64,000 bases of DNA from CAZLMW01 sp964560875 (GTDB taxonomy: Bacteria > Myxococcota_A > UBA9042), in the NCBI GenBank assembly GCA_964560875.1, contig CAZLMW010000032.1:7803-71802 (forward strand), given 5' to 3'. The notes beneath the pieces are model-generated. The model did not search any database and was not told where the DNA came from. It saw nothing but the letters and a program-made list of their open reading frames with translations. Shown here piece after piece: positions 8,958 to 18,229 of this stretch. Position numbers and translations under genes: made by a program. Numbering within the stretch: position 1 is the first letter of the stretch; every line of letters begins with the position of its first letter.

Positions 8958-11459
8958 TCAGTTGGAGCACTTGGCGCCGAGATTGGCGGCGAAGAGCGTG
9001 AAGTATTTCGGCGTGATCTTGCCGTTTTTCAGGCCCTTGCCGGCCTTGTCCTTGTAGTCGAGCAGCAGCCCGGATGGCCATTCGATCTGCTTGACCCACC
9101 ACATATCGCATTGCTTCATCGTCACGCTGAACATGTCAGCCACAAGTTTTCCGAGGATGTAGATGCGCACATTGGCCACCGAGTCGCCAAACCCGTGTGC
9201 GTCCCAGTAGTGCACGCCGACAGAGTACACGTTGTTATTCTCGGGGTTGTTCAGGTTCATGTTCTCCGGGCCCCAGCCGTCGGTGTCATCGAGGTCCAGA
9301 CCCGGGTTGTCATCGATCTTCGGGTCTGCGCTGCCCCAGTTGGGGTTGGGGTTGAACCAATAGGTATCAAACGGGCTGTGGAACCACGGATCGGCGATCT
9401 TGTTCTTGTCGAGATCCTGCTGGCACAAGCACGGTTTGCCGCTGCACATCTTCGGCGGTGTTTGGCAGATCGGCGCCTTGCTCGCGGTCTGGTGCGCGAA
9501 GTGAAGGTCCAGGTCCGACCCGGCGTCCAGGCCCTTGTCGAGCTTGTCCTTGTCGCCGGGCGTGTCCCACAACAGCTCGATATGGATGGCCTCGTTGGGG
9601 ATGACGAGCACCGTCTGCTTGGCGTCAACGCAGTTCTTGTTGCCGGATTTGTCGTGCACCGTGAGCTTGAACCCGTACTCGCCAGCGATGTTTACCGCCG
9701 CGGTGTAGCAAACGTTCTGCGTCGAACCACCCTGTGCCTTGTCGCAGAACTGGCCCTTCTTGCAATCGGCGTTGGTGTTGCACGTCTTCTGGTTGCCCGC
9801 GATGTCCTTGACGGTTGTTTTCGCGCCGAACACGACGTCAGGCGCGTTGGGGTTGGGCCAGAAGATGTGGTCTTCGGCGCCCTTGGGACGTTTGGTGACC
9901 TTCCACTCGTACTTGGCGATCTCCTGGTTGGGCCCCGCGAACGACTGGCTGCCGACCAGGTGAAGCTCCTGCTGCGGCACGATCTCTTCGCCCTCTTGCG
10001 GCACGATGACCGAGGTTGGGCAGTTCGTCGCGGTGCCGTTGCACAGCAAACTCAGCGACTTGTCGGGCTGCACCGTGTTGTCGACGATGCCGAGCTTTGC
10101 CATGTACTGCGAGGTGCCGGGCTTGACGTCCTTGGCGGCTGACTCGGGCGTGCACTTGACCTGAACGGTGACCTCTTCGTTGACGCCGAGCTTGATCGGG
10201 TTGTCTTTGCTGACCGGCTTGCCACCCAGGGTCGGGATGCTCTTGGTGTCCACGCCGAACACGACGTCTTTGTCGTCCACGACCTTGAGATCGGTGACTT
10301 CGACTACGTCGCTGCCGCACGAACGCAGCACAACCGGCCGTTTGCCGTCGTGACCCAGCGGCACGAAGCCGAAGTTGACCGCTTTGTCGGGGACCACCTG
10401 CAGACATGGCACGTTCTGGTTGCCGAGCAGCTTGATGCTGTGGTCCTTCTCCTGGTCGTTGGCGACGATCTCGATGACGTCTTGGTGCGGGTTGCCATCC
10501 ACTGCGCTGTACCAGGCGATCGCCTCGATCGACTTCTGGGGCGGAATCACCAGGTCGTCGAACGTCTTGGTCTCGCCACCCTTGAGCTCCACATTCTTGC
10601 CGCCGACGGGAACTTCGAGCTTGTAGGGCTTGGGATCTTTGGGCGCGAGCTTGATCTGGTGGATCTTCAGGTCGGCGTCACCGGCGTTGGTGAACTTGAT
10701 GATCTTGGACTCTTTCTCGCCGAGTTTGACCGTGCCGAAGTCGACGATCGACTTGACCGCGAGCTTGGGCTGACCGGCCTTGGACGTGATCTTGGCCGAC
10801 CACGACTTGTTGCCGTCGTACTTGTCGTCGCCGTCACTGATGATGCGAACGACCGCATTGCGGGTGGTGTCGTCCAGCGGCTTGTTGAAGCGGATGATGA
10901 CGGTCAGCTTGGTTCGCCGTGTCGCCGTCGTGCACAGGTCCTTGGCGCCGGAGGGCACGACTGAGCTGTGCTCCATCTTGTCGCACGGAACGATCGTGCC
11001 GCCCTGGTCGACCAGGCATTCGAACGCGGGTTTCGTGCTGTCTTTGCCGCCAGGGGGCGCGCTGTAGATGAGCAAGACCTTCGCGATCTTCAGCTCTTTG
11101 GCCGCATCGACCGCCGCCGCGTTGACGATGAGCAGCTTGGTGTCGAGGCCTTTGCCGGCCTGTAGACCGCTGGCGTTGACCTTGACCGTGCTCTTGTCGG
11201 CGACGAGCTGACCGTTGCGCGAGATCTGCATGTCGGCCTTGCCTTGCAGGCCGAAGTTGCCACCGCTGCTGTTGGCGTTGCAGTTGCCGCCTGACGACGC
11301 GCCGCCCGGCGATCCGCCGCCCGATGAGCTGCTGTCGTCGCCGTTGTCGCTGGTGCCGCACGCCAAGCAGAGCGCGCTGATGCACACAACGGCTAGCAGA
11401 CCGATAAAGCGGCGGCCGTGACCCGTGGTGTGAGTCGCGGGGTGGCAGAGGTTCTTCAT
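8958..11459 (-). CDS. ASH/choice-of-anchor-D lipoprotein (paralog B)
   Basis: Predicted lipoprotein of 833 residues with signal peptide and lipobox LCLA-Cys, then a Ser/Gly linker. The plan matches paralog A: an N-terminal beta domain, ASH repeats (VDFGTVKLGEK; VNFGFVPLGH), a PKD-like domain, and the C-terminal domain with SDLDLHFAH, NPNWGSADPKIDDNPG and DLDDTDGWGPENMN. Two Cys-rich inserts interrupt this plan. One (TCNTNADCKKGQFC) lies inside the PKD-like domain. The other (about CQTPPKMCSGKPCLC) lies inside the DUF2135-like domain. The ATG has only a weak GGGAG site 12 nt away. It lies 77 bp downstream of paralog C and 28 bp upstream of A. Confidence 0.85.
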   Translation of the reverse strand: MKNLCHPATHTTGHGRRFIGLLAVVCISALCLACGTSDNGDDSSSSGGGSPGGASSGGNCNANSSGGNFGLQGKADMQISRNGQLVADKSTVKVNASGLQAGKGLDTKLLIVNAAAVDAAKELKIAKVLLIYSAPPGGKDSTKPAFECLVDQGGTIVPCDKMEHSSVVPSGAKDLCTTATRRTKLTVIIRFNKPLDDTTRNAVVRIISDGDDKYDGNKSWSAKITSKAGQPKLAVKSIVDFGTVKLGEKESKIIKFTNAGDADLKIHQIKLAPKDPKPYKLEVPVGGKNVELKGGETKTFDDLVIPPQKSIEAIAWYSAVDGNPHQDVIEIVANDQEKDHSIKLLGNQNVPCLQVVPDKAVNFGFVPLGHDGKRPVVLRSCGSDVVEVTDLKVVDDKDVVFGVDTKSIPTLGGKPVSKDNPIKLGVNEEVTVQVKCTPESAAKDVKPGTSQYMAKLGIVDNTVQPDKSLSLLCNGTATNCPTSVIVPQEGEEIVPQQELHLVGSQSFAGPNQEIAKYEWKVTKRPKGAEDHIFWPNPNAPDVVFGAKTTVKDIAGNQKTCNTNADCKKGQFCDKAQGGSTQNVCYTAAVNIAGEYGFKLTVHDKSGNKNCVDAKQTVLVIPNEAIHIELLWDTPGDKDKLDKGLDAGSDLDLHFAHQTASKAPICQTPPKMCSGKPCLCQQDLDKNKIADPWFHSPFDTYWFNPNPNWGSADPKIDDNPGLDLDDTDGWGPENMNLNNPENNNVYSVGVHYWDAHGFGDSVANVRIYILGKLVADMFSVTMKQCDMWWVKQIEWPSGLLLDYKDKAGKGLKNGKITPKYFTLFAANLGAKCSN

Positions 11460-11536
11460 GTCGCGTTCCCACTCCCCGAAGCGGAGAGGTTAGGAGCTCG
11501 TCGGGCTCCGAAGGCCGGCGAGTTGCACGACAATCG

Positions 11537-13891
11537 CTACGGCTTCTTGTTCTTGCAGACCGTCGGGTTGGCGCCCGACTGCGTGGCCGTGAACGCGGGG
11601 TTCACGTAGCACGGCGTAATGCAGTAATCGCCCTTGGGCAGCCAGCGTTTGCCACCCTTGCACGGGTTGCCGCTCTGGTAGCAGATCTGGAAGGGATCCA
11701 GCACGCCCTGGCTCATCGTGTTCGGCCAGTTGATCTTGCCGACGTACCACATGTCCAACACGTCCATCTTGACTTTGCTGATCTGCAGCGCCAGGACACC
11801 CATGATGTAGATGTTGACCGTCGCGTAGGACGTCTGGAAGCCGTGGTCGTTCCAGTAGTGGACGCCGACCGCGTACTGCACCGGCTTGCCAACCTTGCCT
11901 TCCGGATCGTCGAGGTTGAGGTTCTCAGGTCCAGCGCCGTCGGTGTCATCGAGGTCGAGGCTCGGGTCGTCGTTGATCTTCGGGTTCGCGCTGCCCCAGT
12001 TGGGGTTGGGGTTGAACCAGAAGGTGTCGAACGGGTTGGAGAACCACGGGTCGGGTTTCTTGTCGCAGTCGATATCGGGGCCCTGCGCGTACGGGTGCGC
12101 AAAGTGGAGGTCCATATCGGCGCCGGCGGCCGGTCCTGTGTCGGTCTCGTCCGGATCGGCCGGGGTCTTCCAGAGCAGCTCGACGTGGATCGCCTCTTCG
12201 GGCAACACGAGCACCGTCACGCAACCGGGCGAGCAGCTCTTCTTGTCGTTCTGGTCCCACACGTTGAGGCAGAACTCGTACTCGCCCGCGGCGTTGGCCG
12301 TAAACGTCGGGTTGGGGAACGCATCGCCTGGCACGAACACCTGGTTGGAGCCGGCCGGCTGCTTCACGGTCCACTTGTACTTCTTGATCGTGCCGCCGCC
12401 GGTCGCCTTGGACTGGTCGCCCTTGAGGTGGAGCATCGTCTGCGGGATGACCTCTTCGCCTTCCTTGACCGTCACTTTCGCGGTCGGGCAGGTCTTCTTC
12501 ACGCCGATGCCTTCGCAGATCACCGTCTTCTTGTCGGTGAACGCGTTGGAGTTGATGACGATCTCGGCGATGTCGGGCTTGGGCTCACCGGTGGCCTTGT
12601 CGACCGGGCTCTCATCGCTGGGCGTGTACACGACGTTGAACGGCGCGCAGTCATTGACCTTGATGTTGATCGGCTTGTCCTTGGTCGGGCCCTTCTTGGC
12701 GTCGACGCCGGGGTATTTCTGCGAGGTGTTCTTGTAGTCGAGCGCGTACTCGTCGCTGTTTGTCGCGTCGCCGAAGTTGATCTTCTCAACGACCAGCGGG
12801 ACGCCACCGCAGTTGCAGATCTTGACCTCGCGTTCGGTCGGCTCGCCGAGCTTGATACCGCCAAAGTTCACCTTGCTGGCGGGCTGCAGCTTCATGCACG
12901 GCAGCTGCGCGTTGGCGGTGATGAGGAGCGTGCCGTTTTCACCCGGGCTGGGGTCGTTTGTGCTGACCACGACCTTACCCTGCTTGCCCTTGTCATCTTT
13001 GGCCTTGAACTTGACCCAGAACTCCTTGGACTTGCCCGGCTCGATGCCGATCGGCGGATCGAACTGCAGCGGCTTGGTGTTGGGCAGGTGACCCTTGCCG
13101 CCCTTGGTTTGGTGCAGCGTGAAGCCGGCGCTGCCGGTCAGGTTCATCGACTTGAGCTCGAGCAGCGCGTCGCCGGTGTTGGTGACCTGGAACTTCTTGT
13201 CGCCTTCCGCGCCCGGCTTGACCTGCTGGAAGTCGAGCGCAGGCGGCGACATCTGGATCTTCGGCGAGCCGAGATCGGTGCCAAAGCGGACGAGGAACTG
13301 GTTGCCCTTGAGGGTCGGATCGCCGAGCACCTTGAGGATGACGCTGGCGACGCGAGCCTGGTCGTCGTAGCGCTTGTAGCGGATGATGAAATCGAGCTTC
13401 TGCGTCCAGCCGGCGTTGTTGACGCCCGACGGAACGACGCGCTCCCATTTACCCTTCATCTGCGAGCAGGGGATGGTGCCGGTCTTGTCGAGGCACTGGA
13501 ACGCGAGGCCCTTTTCGGCTTCGTCGGACGACTTGGCTTCGTAGCCCACCAGAATGTCCTGGATCTGCAGGAGCGCGGCGGACGCGGCGTTGGCCGTGTT
13601 CGAGATCGAGAACTTGAGATCGATGTGTTTGCCGGTCGCGACGTTGCCGACGGGCACCTTCACGTTCGCGCCGCTGTTAAGCGTCACGCCGTTGGCATCG
13701 CGCACTTCGATCGAGGCCTTGCAGTCGAGCTGCGTGGCCTTGAGGACGCACTGGTACGGGTTGTCGCTGCCGCCAGCTCCGCCAGTGCCGTCGTCAGAAC
13801 CGCAGCCGAGCGTCGGAGCGACGAGCGTGAGAGCGGCCAAGATGGCGCCGAAGCGCGCGTGCGTGGGCCGCATGGGGTTGGGCCGAGTCAT
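11537..13891 (-). CDS. ASH/choice-of-anchor-D lipoprotein (paralog C)
   Basis: Predicted lipoprotein of 784 residues. I chose the ATG at 13891 because AGGAG lies 7 nt upstream; the frame is open to 14020 but without signal-like sequence there. Lipobox TLG-Cys30 is followed by a Ser/Asp/Gly linker. It has an N-terminal beta domain, ASH repeats (LDFQQVKPGAEG; VNFGGIKLGEP), a PKD-like domain starting CPTAKVTVKEGEEV, and a DUF2135-like end with ADMDLHFAHP, NPNWGSANPKINDDP and DLDDTDGAGPENLN. It is the first gene of the leftward trio and diverges from the vWA/Glt-like operon across a 717-bp gap, so the two operons could share regulation. Confidence 0.85.
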   Translation of the reverse strand: MTRPNPMRPTHARFGAILAALTLVAPTLGCGSDDGTGGAGGSDNPYQCVLKATQLDCKASIEVRDANGVTLNSGANVKVPVGNVATGKHIDLKFSISNTANAASAALLQIQDILVGYEAKSSDEAEKGLAFQCLDKTGTIPCSQMKGKWERVVPSGVNNAGWTQKLDFIIRYKRYDDQARVASVILKVLGDPTLKGNQFLVRFGTDLGSPKIQMSPPALDFQQVKPGAEGDKKFQVTNTGDALLELKSMNLTGSAGFTLHQTKGGKGHLPNTKPLQFDPPIGIEPGKSKEFWVKFKAKDDKGKQGKVVVSTNDPSPGENGTLLITANAQLPCMKLQPASKVNFGGIKLGEPTEREVKICNCGGVPLVVEKINFGDATNSDEYALDYKNTSQKYPGVDAKKGPTKDKPINIKVNDCAPFNVVYTPSDESPVDKATGEPKPDIAEIVINSNAFTDKKTVICEGIGVKKTCPTAKVTVKEGEEVIPQTMLHLKGDQSKATGGGTIKKYKWTVKQPAGSNQVFVPGDAFPNPTFTANAAGEYEFCLNVWDQNDKKSCSPGCVTVLVLPEEAIHVELLWKTPADPDETDTGPAAGADMDLHFAHPYAQGPDIDCDKKPDPWFSNPFDTFWFNPNPNWGSANPKINDDPSLDLDDTDGAGPENLNLDDPEGKVGKPVQYAVGVHYWNDHGFQTSYATVNIYIMGVLALQISKVKMDVLDMWYVGKINWPNTMSQGVLDPFQICYQSGNPCKGGKRWLPKGDYCITPCYVNPAFTATQSGANPTVCKNKKP

Positions 13892-14349
13892 GGTGCGTCT
13901 CCTGTTCGTTCCTGGGGCCCGCGGTGCGCGAGCTTTTCCGACGGCTACGTCGGCGTATTGGTCAAGAAGCGGCGCTTCCGTCACCGCACATCCAAGTCCC
14001 GTCCATTTCTGCGTGCCCACTGGGCGGTCGCTGCGTTTCAGGGTGGCTTACTGGTCGTGCTGGCCCCACCAGTTTTTTGCGGCGGTGCGGCGTCGGGGCA
14101 GCGGACACCTCTTTAATATACAACTGCGCGCCCGTGGGCCACGCAGCGCGAGTCAGGCTAGAGAGTTCGTTTTCCACCGTCAACAATCAACCAGCCGCGC
14201 ATGCTGCAACACCCGGGGTGCGCACACACCATCACATTCCCAAGTGTGACACTCCGGCGGACGTACACAGACAGAACCCTTCGCCTGCGACCAATACGGT
14301 GTTGGTCAAGGTCGTGTCGGGCCCGAGCGTGACGGGCGACGACGCAGGC

Positions 14350-14378
14350 TTGACTGTCGCGGGGCGCGGTCTGATTAT
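14350..14378 (+). promoter_or_regulatory. Possible promoter for the vWA/Glt-like operon
   Basis: TTGACT (14350-14355, 5 of 6 to consensus) is followed after 17 nt by GATTAT (14373-14378, 4 of 6). Transcription from here would include the 22-bp tandem repeats in a leader of about 220 nt. Prediction by eye only. Confidence 0.3.
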
Positions 14379-14490
14379 CGGGCGCCTTTGCGCAGGGGTC
14401 GGGGTTGCGAAACCGTGCGAAAAGCGCACACCACGTCGCAACCGTCGTCCCTGGCGGCACCCGCGAGAGGCCTACGGATGGCCCGGCCCG

Positions 14491-14570
14491 CTCGGAAAGC
14501 AAGCACTGAAAGTTCGGAAAGCAGGCACTGAAAGTTCGGAAAGCAGGCACTGAAAGTTCGGAAAGCAGGC
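14491..14570 (+). repeat. 22-bp tandem repeat, about 3.6 copies, upstream of the vWA gene
   Basis: The unit is ttcggaaagcaggcactgaaag, split here as ttcggaaagcaggc plus actgaaag. Copies lie at 14491-14512 (two base changes), 14513-14534, 14535-14556 and a partial at 14557-14570. It ends 38 bp before the vWA start codon, outside the ribosome site. A 22-bp period is close to two DNA turns, so each unit would face the same side of the helix. That would fit cooperative protein binding, but simple slippage is not excluded. Confidence 0.85.
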
Positions 14571-14608
14571 GAAGACAGCACGACGCTCACGGAAGAAGGA
14601 CGCAGCGA

Positions 14609-16453
14609 ATGGACAACGCAACTTCTCGTATGGGGGTACGCAAGCGATTGTGGTTGCCCGCTTCGATCGGAGGCACGACGGCCTTGGTCGTTTGGATGCT
14701 GGTCGGGGGGCTCGCTTCGTGCGACTCGACGGCCAAGTTTAGCCTCCCCGACCGCAAGTTCAGCGACGTACAGGTGGTGACGGCGTTCCCCGCGTTCGTC
14801 GACGAATCGACCGGCTCGATCTCGCGCGTTTGTGGCGTTGCGCTGACCGATGCGGAGAAAGCCAACCCGCTCGCTGCTAACGGGTTGGAGTTCAACGTCA
14901 ACTTCGTCTCGACCGAGCTCAAGACGCCGTCATGCGAACCCGATCGCGATCAGTCGATCAAGGCGGGCGATCTCATCGAATTGTTCCCCGTGCAGACCGG
15001 CGGCGCCGACGCGACGGTGAGCGCCAAGAACTTCAGCATCAACGTCGACTGCATCGAGGGATACGGTCCGGCGGGCGCCTGCAAGAACAAGACGATCGCG
15101 CTGTCCAACGCGCCGCCGTCGGTCGTCAACTACAAGGAGTTGGCCCCGCGCTGCGACCCCACTTCCGAGTCCACGCGGTTGAACGTCGCGCTGCTCATGG
15201 ATCACAGCGGCTCTGTCACCGGCTTCGTCGACAAGACGTCTTTTAAAGAAGATGACCCCGCCAAGGGCGATTGGCCGGTCGATCTCAACGTCACGAAGTC
15301 CGATCTGAACCACGCGCGGATACCGGCCGCTGAATTCTTTATCGACGCGCTCAACGATCGCGATCGTCTGATCGGCTACTACTACAACGAGAAGGTGAAC
15401 ATCGCCGTCGCCGCGTCCGACAACCTCGCCTGCGTGGGCGGTGGCGAAGACGGCAAGAAGTGCATCAGCAACAGCAACTGCAAATCGGGCGCTTGCTTCC
15501 CGGGCAACGCGACCGACGGTGACTCCTTCGAGCTCGCAACCCTCGCCCAGGCCGAGGCTGAGGCGTTTGGTTCCAACGAGAAGACGCGCGTCTACCTCAA
15601 GACCGCGCTGTCGGACAAAGTGAAGTACGGCAAGCCCGACAACGGTCGCACGCCGCTGTGGGAAGCGATGAGCAAGGCCTACTCGATGCTGAAGACGAAG
15701 GTGAAGGGCAACCGACACATCGTCGTCGTTTCCGACGGCCCCGACACCTGCACCGAGTCCGAGGACTTCAACTTCAAGGGCACCGACGGCAAATGCCGGA
15801 CCCCCTGCCAGAACGCGTTTGAGAACTTCAAGGTCGTGCGTCAGCAGATGGCTGACGACGGCTACCCGGTCATCGTTCACTTCGTGCAGTTCCAGGCAAA
15901 GGGATACCGTAACCCCGATGCGCACATGATGGAGATCGCTTGCCGCACCGGCGGTACGTTCCAGTTCATCAACACCGAAGAGATCAACAAAGCCGATGCT
16001 CAGGCGATCTCGACGGCGATGAACCGCGCGCTCATCCGCGTCCGCTATTCGCTCTCGGGCAGCTGGCGCGTCGGCCTCAAGCTCCAGGCGATGACCGCTG
16101 GCGGCGCGATTCCGACCGGCAAACTGCAGGCGGTTGCCGGCCACCTGCGCTTCGAAAACCCCAAGTTCCCGAGCCTCGCGACCGTCTACGAGACGCAGAC
16201 CTCGTGGAAGTTCGGCGTCGAAACCGCGAACGAGGATCGCCGCGTGATCTTCCGCAAGGGCTGCAGCGGTCACAAGTCGTGCGGCGGCGCCGCCGACGGG
16301 TTTGGCGACGCCGAGTGCTCGTCCAACCACTGCACCGAAGACGGCCTCTGCAAGAGCGGCGCGGCACCCAACAACCTCCGATGCGGCTCCGGTAGCGCCC
16401 AGCGCTGCTGCGACGGCAAGTGCGCCGCGGACTGCAAGAAGGACTGCCCGTAG
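14609..16453 (+). CDS. vWA-domain lipoprotein heading the Glt-like locus
   Basis: Predicted lipoprotein of 614 residues. Signal peptide with lipobox GLAS-Cys38, then an N-terminal beta domain (about 45-175). A von Willebrand A domain starts near residue 190; the MIDAS motif is Asp198-His-Ser-Gly-Ser (VALLMDHSGSV), and the second strand is HIVVVSDGPD. A short Cys insert (about CVGGGEDGKKCISNSNC) lies inside the vWA domain. The tail is Cys-rich (CSGHKSCGG, then RCCDGKC and DCKKDCP). The start is supported by GAAGGA 8 nt upstream. vWA domains with an intact MIDAS usually bind protein ligands through a divalent metal. It lies 71 bp before the first barrel gene and is probably co-transcribed with it. 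Confidence 0.85.
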   Translation: MDNATSRMGVRKRLWLPASIGGTTALVVWMLVGGLASCDSTAKFSLPDRKFSDVQVVTAFPAFVDESTGSISRVCGVALTDAEKANPLAANGLEFNVNFVSTELKTPSCEPDRDQSIKAGDLIELFPVQTGGADATVSAKNFSINVDCIEGYGPAGACKNKTIALSNAPPSVVNYKELAPRCDPTSESTRLNVALLMDHSGSVTGFVDKTSFKEDDPAKGDWPVDLNVTKSDLNHARIPAAEFFIDALNDRDRLIGYYYNEKVNIAVAASDNLACVGGGEDGKKCISNSNCKSGACFPGNATDGDSFELATLAQAEAEAFGSNEKTRVYLKTALSDKVKYGKPDNGRTPLWEAMSKAYSMLKTKVKGNRHIVVVSDGPDTCTESEDFNFKGTDGKCRTPCQNAFENFKVVRQQMADDGYPVIVHFVQFQAKGYRNPDAHMMEIACRTGGTFQFINTEEINKADAQAISTAMNRALIRVRYSLSGSWRVGLKLQAMTAGGAIPTGKLQAVAGHLRFENPKFPSLATVYETQTSWKFGVETANEDRRVIFRKGCSGHKSCGGAADGFGDAECSSNHCTEDGLCKSGAAPNNLRCGSGSAQRCCDGKCAADCKKDCP

Positions 16454-16524
16454 CGGTGCACGGGCCCGGCCAAATGGTCGGGCGCGCTTCCGCAACGTGC
16501 CACCCACACCAAGGGATCAAGGCG

Positions 16525-17256
16525 ATGATTCTGACTCCCCACCTTCCAGCCGGCGCTCACCGATGGTGCGCACTCGTGCTCATGGCGGCGATGCTCGCGC
16601 CGGCAAGCGCGATGGCCGCCAAGACCGGCGACGCGCCGGTCGACAACGAGCTCGAGAAGTATTGGAACGTCGAGCTGGCGGTGCCCACAACCGAAAACCC
16701 GATGCACGAGCGCGCGGGACGGTTCGAGGCTTCGATCGGCACGGGTGTTCTGCCCAACGACTCGTTCTTCCTCGGTATCCCGCTCACCGCGCGCGCCGCG
16801 ATGCACCTGTCGGATTCGGTGGCGATCGAGGCTGGGTTTTCGTACGTGCTGATGCTCGACAGCGACCTGCACAACTTCCTCAAGACGGCGGGCAAGGCCG
16901 GCCTCCTGCAGAACGTCAAGAAGCCGCCGCAGCTGTACATGCTTGGCTCCATCGACCTGGTCTACAGCCCGTTTCACGGCAAAGTCGGCGTCTTCGCGAG
17001 CAAGCTCAGCAGCTTCGACATCGGCATCATGATCGGCGCCGGCGTCATCGGCGTTAACGTCGACAAGCAGCCGACCGCGGAAAGCGACGCGCTCGTCGGC
17101 GAGATCGCCCCCGCCGGGCACTGGGGCGCCACCCTACGCTTCTACTTGAGCCAAACCGTCGCGGTCCGCTGGGACTACCGTCAATTCGCGTACCAGCCCG
17201 AGGACGCGATGCTTTTTCCGATCGAATTCACGCTCAGCGCGTCATTCCTCTTGTAG
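16525..17256 (+). CDS. Outer-membrane beta-barrel protein, GltB/GltA-like (first of pair)
   Basis: Predicted 243-residue outer-membrane barrel. I chose the ATG at 16525 (AAGGGA 8 nt upstream), which gives a signal peptide ending ASAMA. The mature part is rich in alternating beta strands and contains VLPNDSFFLG, a motif shared with the next gene (VVPNDDFFAY), so the two are paralogs. The C-terminus FTLSASFLL fits an outer-membrane barrel. It belongs to the myxobacterial outer-membrane beta-barrel domain group. By position (barrel, barrel, TPR protein) it matches gltB-gltA-gltC of the Myxococcus gliding machinery as I remember it; the order is suggestive, not proof. Confidence 0.8.
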   Translation: MILTPHLPAGAHRWCALVLMAAMLAPASAMAAKTGDAPVDNELEKYWNVELAVPTTENPMHERAGRFEASIGTGVLPNDSFFLGIPLTARAAMHLSDSVAIEAGFSYVLMLDSDLHNFLKTAGKAGLLQNVKKPPQLYMLGSIDLVYSPFHGKVGVFASKLSSFDIGIMIGAGVIGVNVDKQPTAESDALVGEIAPAGHWGATLRFYLSQTVAVRWDYRQFAYQPEDAMLFPIEFTLSASFLL

Positions 17257-17265
17257 GAGCCTGCA

Positions 17266-18162
17266 GTGCACTTCCGAATCGCCTCTATCGTCGCCCCAGC
17301 GCTTATCGCTTTCGCCGCTCTTCTGAGCGCGCTGCCGGCGTTTGCCCAGGCACCCACGACCCCGCCACCTGGCGGCGATGGCGCTGCAGCACCCGCGGCT
17401 GCACCCGCTCCGTCGCCCGCACCCGCAGCGGCACCCGCTGGTGATCCAGCTCCGGCTCCTGCTGAAAAGACGGATCCGCTGCCGACGATCGGCGGTGGGG
17501 GCATGAGCGACTACGGCGTCACCGAAGGCGCTGTTCCGCCCGGCGGCACCATCGAGTGGGCGACGCGCCGGAAGATTCGCGTCATCCAAAAGCGCGCGAC
17601 CCTCAAGCAGGGGCGCCACGGAATCTCGATCAACGCCGGCGTGGTGCCCAACGACGACTTCTTCGCGTACGTCGCTGGCGGCCTCGCCTACAGCTACTAC
17701 TTCTCCGAGGACCTCGCGCTCGACATCAATGCCGCCTACACGCTTGAGGCGAAGACATCGCTGGAAGGAAGCTTGACGGCCTCGCGCGCAAACGGCCTCG
17801 GCCCGGGCCTGCAGGTTCGTCTGCCGGAGACGTTGGTCGGCTACGGCACCGCGTCCGCGACCTGGTACCTGTTGCACGGCAAGCTCGGTTTCTTCGACAC
17901 GCGCCTGACCGAGTTCGACGTCGGCTTGAACTTCGGCATCGGCGCGAGCGCGACGTTCGTCCAGGGCAAGAGCAAGCAGGACCAGGCGTACCGCGTGAAG
18001 CCCAACGGCAACCTCGGCATCGCCGCCCTGTTCTACCTCGGTGAGCGGTGGGCACTGCGCGCCGACTACAAGCAGATCTTCTACCCCAAGGATGGCGGTG
18101 GCGTGTCGTTCCCGATCGCCGTGACGCTCGGCCTGGCGTGGTTTACCGCGCCGCTGGACTGA
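17266..18162 (+). CDS. Outer-membrane beta-barrel protein, GltA/GltB-like (second of pair)
   Basis: 298 residues from a GTG start with AGGAG 6 nt upstream and only 9 bp after the previous stop, so co-transcription is very likely. The signal peptide ends PAFA. A low-complexity Ala/Pro-rich linker (about residues 28-66) follows, perhaps crossing or contacting the peptidoglycan. The barrel domain follows, with VVPNDDFFAY, GLAYSYYFSED and a C-terminal aromatic end. It is paralogous to the upstream barrel. The linker is missing there, so the two proteins are probably not interchangeable. Confidence 0.8.
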   Translation: MHFRIASIVAPALIAFAALLSALPAFAQAPTTPPPGGDGAAAPAAAPAPSPAPAAAPAGDPAPAPAEKTDPLPTIGGGGMSDYGVTEGAVPPGGTIEWATRRKIRVIQKRATLKQGRHGISINAGVVPNDDFFAYVAGGLAYSYYFSEDLALDINAAYTLEAKTSLEGSLTASRANGLGPGLQVRLPETLVGYGTASATWYLLHGKLGFFDTRLTEFDVGLNFGIGASATFVQGKSKQDQAYRVKPNGNLGIAALFYLGERWALRADYKQIFYPKDGGGVSFPIAVTLGLAWFTAPLD

Positions 18163-18229
18163 TGCCGATGCCGCGGTTGTCCGACCACGGACCGCCGCGC
18201 ACCCGACGCACCTGATGATGAGGTCGAAT

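Larger units (their letters stand above)
13892..14608. other. Divergent intergenic region, 717 bp, no supported gene
   Basis: This separates the leftward lipoprotein trio from the rightward vWA/Glt-like operon. I see no credible coding frame; the open frames here are Arg/Pro-rich shadows. It holds a possible rightward promoter (14350-14378), an AT-rich island around tctttaatatacaac (about 14110-14124) that could serve leftward transcription, and a 22-bp tandem repeat just before the vWA gene. The length and these features suggest a regulatory region. Confidence 0.65.

Noticed and set aside
11843..14116. Long plus-strand frame opposite paralog C
   Set aside because: It overlaps a well-supported lipoprotein gene and shows no domain, signal or ribosome site.
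14491..14570. Tandem repeat considered as a CRISPR array
   Set aside because: Units abut directly with no spacers and there are no cas genes.
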